A DNA stretch of 64,000 bases, taken from contig NZ_CP073100.1 of NCBI RefSeq assembly GCF_018137965.1, positions 2,429,754 to 2,493,753 on the forward strand, read 5' to 3'. The notes under the pieces were generated by a model, which was given only the letters and a program-made list of their open reading frames with translations, was not told the DNA's origin and did not search any database. The first letter of the stretch is position 1, and each line of letters begins with the position of its first letter. This stretch comes from Luteolibacter ambystomatis. GTDB lineage: Bacteria; Verrucomicrobiota; Verrucomicrobiia; Verrucomicrobiales; Akkermansiaceae. The position numbers and the translations under genes are program-made. Positions 59,901 through 64,000 of this stretch are shown here, piece by piece.

Positions 59901-62900
59901 CTGCAGTGGGTATCCACGAAGACGGACGGAACCACCACGACCACCCTCCACAAGGACGTGTATTTCGACACGGCGACCACCGTGGTTTCCTCCGATGACT
60001 CCGCGACTTCAATTTCCCCGGATCAGGTTTCCATCAGCCAGTATGGCAAGACCATCTCGAACTCGGTCTACGGGTCAGCCAATCCCGAGACCATGGCATA
60101 CGATGCGGCGGGCCGGTTGATCCGCCAGACATCCGCCCTGGGGGCGATCACCACCAACTTCTACAATTCCGCGGGCCAATTGGAGAGCACCACCGATCAC
60201 GAGAACAAGACCACCCGCTACGCCTACTATGCGCCGAACGTGGCCTCCGCAGGCCAGTTGAAGGAAACGACCAACGCCGCCTCCGAGACCGAGCAGGTCT
60301 CCTACAATGCCATGGGGCTGCTCACGGAGGTGAAGGGAAGCGGCACGAACCGCATCACCTACACGTACAACACGCTGGGTGAACGAACCGGCATGCGGAC
60401 CTACCGGACCTCATCGCCAAGCGATCCCGGCGACCTGACGGAATGGGAATACGATGCAGCCACCGGAGTCCTCAAGAGCAAGACGGACGCCGGGAGCCAT
60501 GAGGTGGCGTACGTCTACGACTCCGCGGGCCGCATCCAGACGCGGACATGGGCGCGGGGCGGAGACACCGGCTACAGCTACAATGGATTCGGCGATCTGA
60601 CCGATATCGTCTATGACGATCCGATGACTCCGGATGTGGCCATCTCGCGGGATCGCCTGGGACGCCCGGCCATGATCACGGATGGCAGCGGCACCCGCAC
60701 CTCGTCCTACCATTCCACCACCGGCGGGCTGGATCTCCTCACCTACGATTCATCCAGTCCCCTCGCATCTTTGGAAATAGACTACACCTGGGACTCCTCC
60801 CTGCGGGGCAACGGCCATGCGGTATCCGGCGGAGGACCGTCCGTCACCAGGACCTTCGACACCGCCGGACGCACGCTGGCGGTCACCGGCGGCGGCAGCA
60901 CGCATACCTCGGCCTACCTCCCGGGCACCGCGATCCTCTCCACACGGGCGACCGCCTACTCCTCCACCACCGTGCTGAATCGCACGGACTATCATGACAG
61001 GCTCGGACGCGTGACCGGCACCCAGGTGACCAATGGCGCCAGCGCCACGGTCAGCCGCCATGGCTATGCCTATGATGCCGCGGACCGGCGCACCCGGAAC
61101 CGCCGGGAGAACAACCAGTTCTGGGACTACAGCTATGACAGCCGCGGACAGGTGACCGCCGCCACGAAGAAGTTCCCCAACTCCGATGCCATCCCGGGGC
61201 ACGCGTATTCCTATGCCTATGACAGCATCGGCAACCGAACCTCGGCGGTGATGGGCGGCGGTACCGCCGTAGCCTACGAGGCGAACGCGCTCAACCAGTA
61301 TGCGGAGATCGAAACCCCCGGCACCCGCTGGATTCTCGGCGAGGCTCCCGTGGCCGACGCCGTCACTGTCAATGGAGCCACCGCAGCCCGGGCCGGCGGC
61401 CTGGGATTCTTCTCCAAGCAACTGACGGATACCAATACCACGCCGCTCTGGAGCAATGACACGATCGTGAGCAACGGCGTGACCGTCACGGGCCACACCT
61501 GGACTCCCGCAGCCACCTTCACCCCGTCCTATGATGCCGATGGCAATCTGACCAATGACGGCCGCTGGAACCTCACCTGGGACAAGGAAAACCGGCTCGC
61601 GCGCATGGAGACCACGTCCGCAGCCGCCACTGCGGGAGTCCCCCGCACGCGGCTGGATTTCACCTACGACTCCCAGGGGCGCCGGGTCGCCAAGTCCGTG
61701 GAGTCTTCCACCGATGGCACCACCTGGACCTTCGTGAGCAGCCGCCGGTTCTTGTACGACGGGTGGAATCTCATCGCCGAATACACCGCTCCCTCCGCCA
61801 GCTCCGGGACATTGACCCTGGACGCATCCTACACCTGGGGTGACGACCTCTCCTCCTCCCCGCAGGGAGCGGGCGGCGTGGGCGGGCTGCTGGCCGTCCA
61901 GCTCTATGGAGGCACCACCGCCACCTACTATCCCGCCTACAGCGGGAGCGGGGACGTGAATGCGTGGGTGGACACCAGCGGCAGCGTGGTGGACCGGCGA
62001 GACTACTCCCCCTTCGGGCAATTGGTGACCCACTACAAGCTCACCGGAGGAAGCACCCCGGCGGACCGCCTGAACTTCGGCTTCAGCACGAAATACACGG
62101 ACTCCGAGACCGGCCTTCTCTACTATGGATACCGTTATTACGATGCCCGCAACGGTTCATGGCTGTCGCAGGACCCGTCCGGAGAACTGGGTGGGGCGAA
62201 CCTCTACAACTTCTCCGCCAACCGGGGCATCAATGCCATCGACGTCCTGGGCCTCTACATCCACGAGGCGGGCGTGATCGGACCGGCGGAAGCGGTCCGG
62301 GGTATCTCGGGTGCTGAAAAACCTGCCGAGTCGGATTTCATCAAAGCCCAGGCGGTCCTCATGACTTTGCCGATAACTCCAACCGACGCGCAAAGCGTCG
62401 GCCTGGCACTCCGGTTAATGACCCGGGCCGGTGCCCTGCATACCGTGTCGAAGTTCTATGACCACAACGTGGTGGATGGAACAATGACCGCCGGTCCGGG
62501 GAACCGCTGGGTGTTTACTTGCAAATATGGTTGGATTGACATGGCTCACTACTACAATACCGCCAAAATCGCCTATGTTACGAATCGTGCGGTTTCATAC
62601 GTGGCTTCCCTGGCCAATGAAGTGGCCCAACTGAGCGTGAAGCTTGAAAGACTGTCAGGCGTCCCCATTCTTTGGTATGGAACCTTCCTCAATACCTCTG
62701 AGAGCGCCTATACCGCTGAAGATTTGAACAGCAACTACCAGGGTGCCAATTATGGTGGAAACAAGTCTTGGATGGATCTTGCCCAAACCTCCACCTCGAC
62801 CTCCCTCTCATCGTCGGGCTCGACGTTGGGCAGGGATTTCAGGACGTTCATGAGAAGCGCGGGCGCAGTCGAGACCCGTCGCGATCCCGTGGTTTTGACC

Positions 62901-63062
62901 ATACTCAAAACGGATGCAAGCGGCTGGCATTCCGGTTCGTTCTATAATTTGCCAATGACCTTCACCCGAGGCGACTCCCTGAGACTGCAACGAGGCCGCA
63001 TTTCTTACCTCTGCCTCTGCGACGGCCTTGTTCCCAGATCCGCAAAATGGACGTACAAATGA
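56940..63062 (+). CDS. Giant secreted RHS/YD-repeat protein with variable C-terminal toxin-like domain
   Basis: 2040 residues with a signal peptide (MKRFPVHPLLALLGMLTATLAPVLGA). Residues 1-400 form a beta-rich N-terminal part. YD repeats run from about 400 to 1700 (YDAAGRLIRQTSALGAITTNFYNSAGQLEST, YDSAGRIQTRTWARGGDTGYSYNGFGDL). The RHS core ends near 1770 with GYRYYDARNGSWLSQDPSGELGGANLYNF and GINAIDVLGL. The last 270 residues are AT-richer and unrelated, including WVFTCKYGWIDMAHYYNTA and SAYTAEDLNSNYQGANYGG. Their composition and position fit a polymorphic toxin tip; a weak memory of DUF4056-like proteins is unverified. The stop overlaps the next ATG by 4 bp, the usual toxin-immunity coupling. 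Secretion is by the signal peptide, not an obvious T6SS, as no VgrG or PAAR lies nearby. Confidence 0.9.
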   Translation: MKRFPVHPLLALLGMLTATLAPVLGADCNCAKPKVRLSANHILYTEDPVTHEKVDEVKLKFQGPGDATAAEIKSPTEKELKRDTVYALSIEVASPSSIMCDPNVHLNFPHCTIEYSMDEGATWLWGTTARIVVGEIPGGGGYTYTPSRVLIRVAGPKSDKAAGTSGTGSQATISASAAEFSPPEGPAGITQKAPGMGYEIPLGSALVGGGYRSAGYLAKYGTVSSSFASPAGIEVDALTEVTSGISPLVSQYSQLNGASEVEESHIIAPEGVFRVRGWDSGSSAATDLEGAAATLVEVYTPAQYNASSHAFSGTPHSYYRIEVATGNGLAAGVKMTESNHGVVHTSSFQASTDGLQLRTRKDAIVTETITVPPASSETSWQQHILEKRDGVTISDTTNTYELLAWGYEITESTVDPDSGESGDELTTYTTFYSDGRLQTVSNPDGSWVYHEYSTIDPTVKTTYSPWLSESTMTVTGGVVSMSGPVVATTSSGSVTDTRLTTVYAGGAGTPIAYETSSGSGYTSGGKSYYYSASGQVRSLDGSGGIPLALSNPGVIASYSITHGEDADPVWLSSRTAMSWDASGKGSLWEYEKGDWDSSSGFSADPDGAFLRTSVSSGYVGGDPSVPHGPSSFTHVPSHSTKQVTIDGPNGVVREEQQICNGSGVYEVALAKDYEYETAFPYRPTGCKTNGVYVSKTEYVSPLVIRQWNEEGAMTETETDASGEVIRTTTSGNSTVPAVTTTYRRSGATTTTFVNGARVSVETLDAAGRTILSQDATGAKVETSYADGGRTVTRKAPGNVSVTESLHYDGKLASKEGNGTVPEFHDYSVDATGRLTHTTILGTETGLRRVSVVTNLDGSTSEQISPDPAGGDPITVTYEYADGIPVWLRMTSTAANTPDQVRSSPLVSAEALMGHYSLSGVETDDNGPSVSSGDRLTETSSSFVKESGVWFLETVKKAFHTDDSTDAYVVTSRNAVTPSSVSSSHGSGLQWVSTKTDGTTTTTLHKDVYFDTATTVVSSDDSATSISPDQVSISQYGKTISNSVYGSANPETMAYDAAGRLIRQTSALGAITTNFYNSAGQLESTTDHENKTTRYAYYAPNVASAGQLKETTNAASETEQVSYNAMGLLTEVKGSGTNRITYTYNTLGERTGMRTYRTSSPSDPGDLTEWEYDAATGVLKSKTDAGSHEVAYVYDSAGRIQTRTWARGGDTGYSYNGFGDLTDIVYDDPMTPDVAISRDRLGRPAMITDGSGTRTSSYHSTTGGLDLLTYDSSSPLASLEIDYTWDSSLRGNGHAVSGGGPSVTRTFDTAGRTLAVTGGGSTHTSAYLPGTAILSTRATAYSSTTVLNRTDYHDRLGRVTGTQVTNGASATVSRHGYAYDAADRRTRNRRENNQFWDYSYDSRGQVTAATKKFPNSDAIPGHAYSYAYDSIGNRTSAVMGGGTAVAYEANALNQYAEIETPGTRWILGEAPVADAVTVNGATAARAGGLGFFSKQLTDTNTTPLWSNDTIVSNGVTVTGHTWTPAATFTPSYDADGNLTNDGRWNLTWDKENRLARMETTSAAATAGVPRTRLDFTYDSQGRRVAKSVESSTDGTTWTFVSSRRFLYDGWNLIAEYTAPSASSGTLTLDASYTWGDDLSSSPQGAGGVGGLLAVQLYGGTTATYYPAYSGSGDVNAWVDTSGSVVDRRDYSPFGQLVTHYKLTGGSTPADRLNFGFSTKYTDSETGLLYYGYRYYDARNGSWLSQDPSGELGGANLYNFSANRGINAIDVLGLYIHEAGVIGPAEAVRGISGAEKPAESDFIKAQAVLMTLPITPTDAQSVGLALRLMTRAGALHTVSKFYDHNVVDGTMTAGPGNRWVFTCKYGWIDMAHYYNTAKIAYVTNRAVSYVASLANEVAQLSVKLERLSGVPILWYGTFLNTSESAYTAEDLNSNYQGANYGGNKSWMDLAQTSTSTSLSSSGSTLGRDFRTFMRSAGAVETRRDPVVLTILKTDASGWHSGSFYNLPMTFTRGDSLRLQRGRISYLCLCDGLVPRSAKWTYK

Positions 63063-63301
63063 ACAACAATGACGACAATACCGCGATCCTTTTGACGTCG
63101 ATCATCGTGGCGGCATCTTCGCTGGCCCTCCCCTTCATTTTGCCAATCGTATTTTCGTTGGTGGGCCAGTTGATCCTCAGGGACGAAGGCTTGGCGATGA
63201 TCGGAGCCCTATTGGGCTTCTCTTTGGGGATAGCTGGAACCGTCATGTCCATCCAGTGGTCGATGCGGTATTATCGCAAAAATTCGAACAAAGATCGCTG
63301 A
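63059..63301 (+). CDS. Small membrane protein, candidate immunity protein
   Basis: 80 residues from ATG 63059, which overlaps the RHS stop (ATGA at 63059-63062); a start at 63047 inside the RHS gene is less likely. Two membrane helices (LLTSIIVAASSLALPFILPIVFSLVG and LAMIGALLGFSLGIAGTVMSI) end in a basic tail (SMRYYRKNSNKDR). Coupling to a toxin-like gene and the membrane location suggest protection against a domain acting at the membrane or periplasm. It shares its layout with each half of the next gene. Confidence 0.75.
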   Translation: MNNNDDNTAILLTSIIVAASSLALPFILPIVFSLVGQLILRDEGLAMIGALLGFSLGIAGTVMSIQWSMRYYRKNSNKDR

Positions 63302-63364
63302 GCATCCAATGACTTCACCGGGAAGTGAGGTCCACCGCAGCAGGGAAAGAGAAAGGAATTGCCA

Positions 63365-63850
63365 ATGATCAAGGATCCACAAGCCCTGTTCGCGACGATC
63401 GTCTGGACCACCGCGGCGGCATGTCTGCCGGTGGTCCTGCCTCTGGCCCAGTGGATCCTGGGGATGAAAGTCCTGGGGGATGTGGCCAACTTCTTCCTGA
63501 CGCTCACCCACCTCGCCGTGGGCATCGCGGTGTTCTGCCTGGTCCTCTGGTTTTCGATCACCTACTATGACTGGCGTACCAGACCTCCGGAGCGGCAGGA
63601 CCCTGCGATGTTCAAAAATCCGAAGGCCCTGACCGCGGCGATTCTTTGGACGATTCCCGCCGCATACATGCCTTGCGCCCTGACCATCGCCCTTTCCCAT
63701 CTGGGAGGGTTTCTCCGCGAAGGGATGCTTGGCATGCTCCTGGGCGGCGTGGGCTTTTTCCTGGGCATCGCGGGGTTTCTGGCGGTCCTCGGTTATTCGA
63801 TGTTCTACTACCGCAGGCGTACTCAGCCGATGGCGGCGGGGGGGATCTGA
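63365..63850 (+). CDS. Four-helix membrane protein made of two repeats related to the preceding protein
   Basis: 161 residues from ATG 63365, with AAAGGA 8 bp upstream, a better ribosome site than most genes here have. The two halves are internal repeats: MIKDPQALFATIVWTTAAACLPVVL to FSITYYDWRTRPP, and MFKNPKALTAAILWTIPAAYMPCAL to YSMFYYRRRTQP. Each has two membrane helices and a YY-basic end, the same as the 80-residue gene before it. This looks like an immunity family expanded by duplication and fusion. The following 63851-64000 holds no gene that I can see. Confidence 0.75.
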   Translation: MIKDPQALFATIVWTTAAACLPVVLPLAQWILGMKVLGDVANFFLTLTHLAVGIAVFCLVLWFSITYYDWRTRPPERQDPAMFKNPKALTAAILWTIPAAYMPCALTIALSHLGGFLREGMLGMLLGGVGFFLGIAGFLAVLGYSMFYYRRRTQPMAAGGI

Positions 63851-64000
63851 TGATGATGCGGCCAAGGGGCCGGAAGAGCGGCCGGGCCTTGTGTTTCGTA
63901 TTTCGGTGTTCCACTGCCACGGGCACACCTGATAGAAGGGGGATGCGGCATCCGGTCTTTCCGACGCCGGACATCAGAGAACCCCATCCGACCATGAAAG

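Noticed and set aside
56940..63062. T6SS-delivered RHS effector
   Set aside because: No PAAR, VgrG or T6SS gene is present, and the protein has its own signal peptide.

Overview
The window looks like a chromosomal segment from a high-GC member of the Verrucomicrobiota, probably Verrucomicrobiaceae-like. This is inferred from gene content: a PEP-CTERM protein, two Gloeo/Verruco (GloVer) repeat proteins, FG-GAP/VCBS and Calx-beta surface proteins, an N-domain plus GH32 levanase, a GH29 fucosidase, large RHS/YD proteins, and many genes whose starts follow pyrimidine-rich leaders instead of a Shine-Dalgarno site. No rRNA, tRNA or CRISPR array was recognised.

Layout. 1-6.4 kb: secreted GH32, a small unknown gene and an FG-GAP propeller protein. 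6.5-11.2 kb: an AT-richer island with a small YD/RHS protein ending in a cysteine-peptidase-like domain, two membrane-anchored partner proteins and a broken RHS N-terminal ORF, bounded by two decayed IS5-family transposases. 11.2-14.4 kb: a prophage- or plasmid-like replication module (DnaC-like ATPase, replication organiser broken at a 5-bp repeat, ribbon-helix-helix regulators with palindromic operators). 15-23 kb: orphan RelA/SpoT synthetase, VCBS/Calx-beta protein, and a secreted STN-like protein, sensor kinase and response regulator operon. 23.6-31.2 kb: two convergent GloVer proteins with a REP-associated tyrosine transposase (RAYT) between them. 31.6-37.4 kb: PEP-CTERM protein, possible MACPF-like secreted protein, two glycosyltransferases. 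37.7-43.7 kb: a beta-rich protein of unknown function and a tandem array of four paralogous secreted proteins, each with two aspartic-protease DTG-type motifs and a PDZ domain. 44.2-49.8 kb: an SbmA/YddA-type transporter whose ATPase has lost its catalytic motifs, and a TIR-TM-WD40 protein. 50.3-63.9 kb: two YadA-head-like proteins with matching promoters, a calcium-binding protein, GH29, and a 2040-residue RHS protein followed by small membrane proteins that look like immunity proteins.

The strongest system-level signal is a REP/REPIN and RAYT network. About a dozen copies of one REPIN family (ATGTAG/ATGTGG head, hairpin TCGAAAGCTCTGCTTTCGA, inverted partner GGGAAGCTCCAGCTTTCCC) lie around the RAYT gene and across the window. 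Several are flush with, or supply bases of, stop codons. Some are amplified in tandem with host gene ends. At least three other REP-like palindrome families are present, and one element is a chimera of two families.
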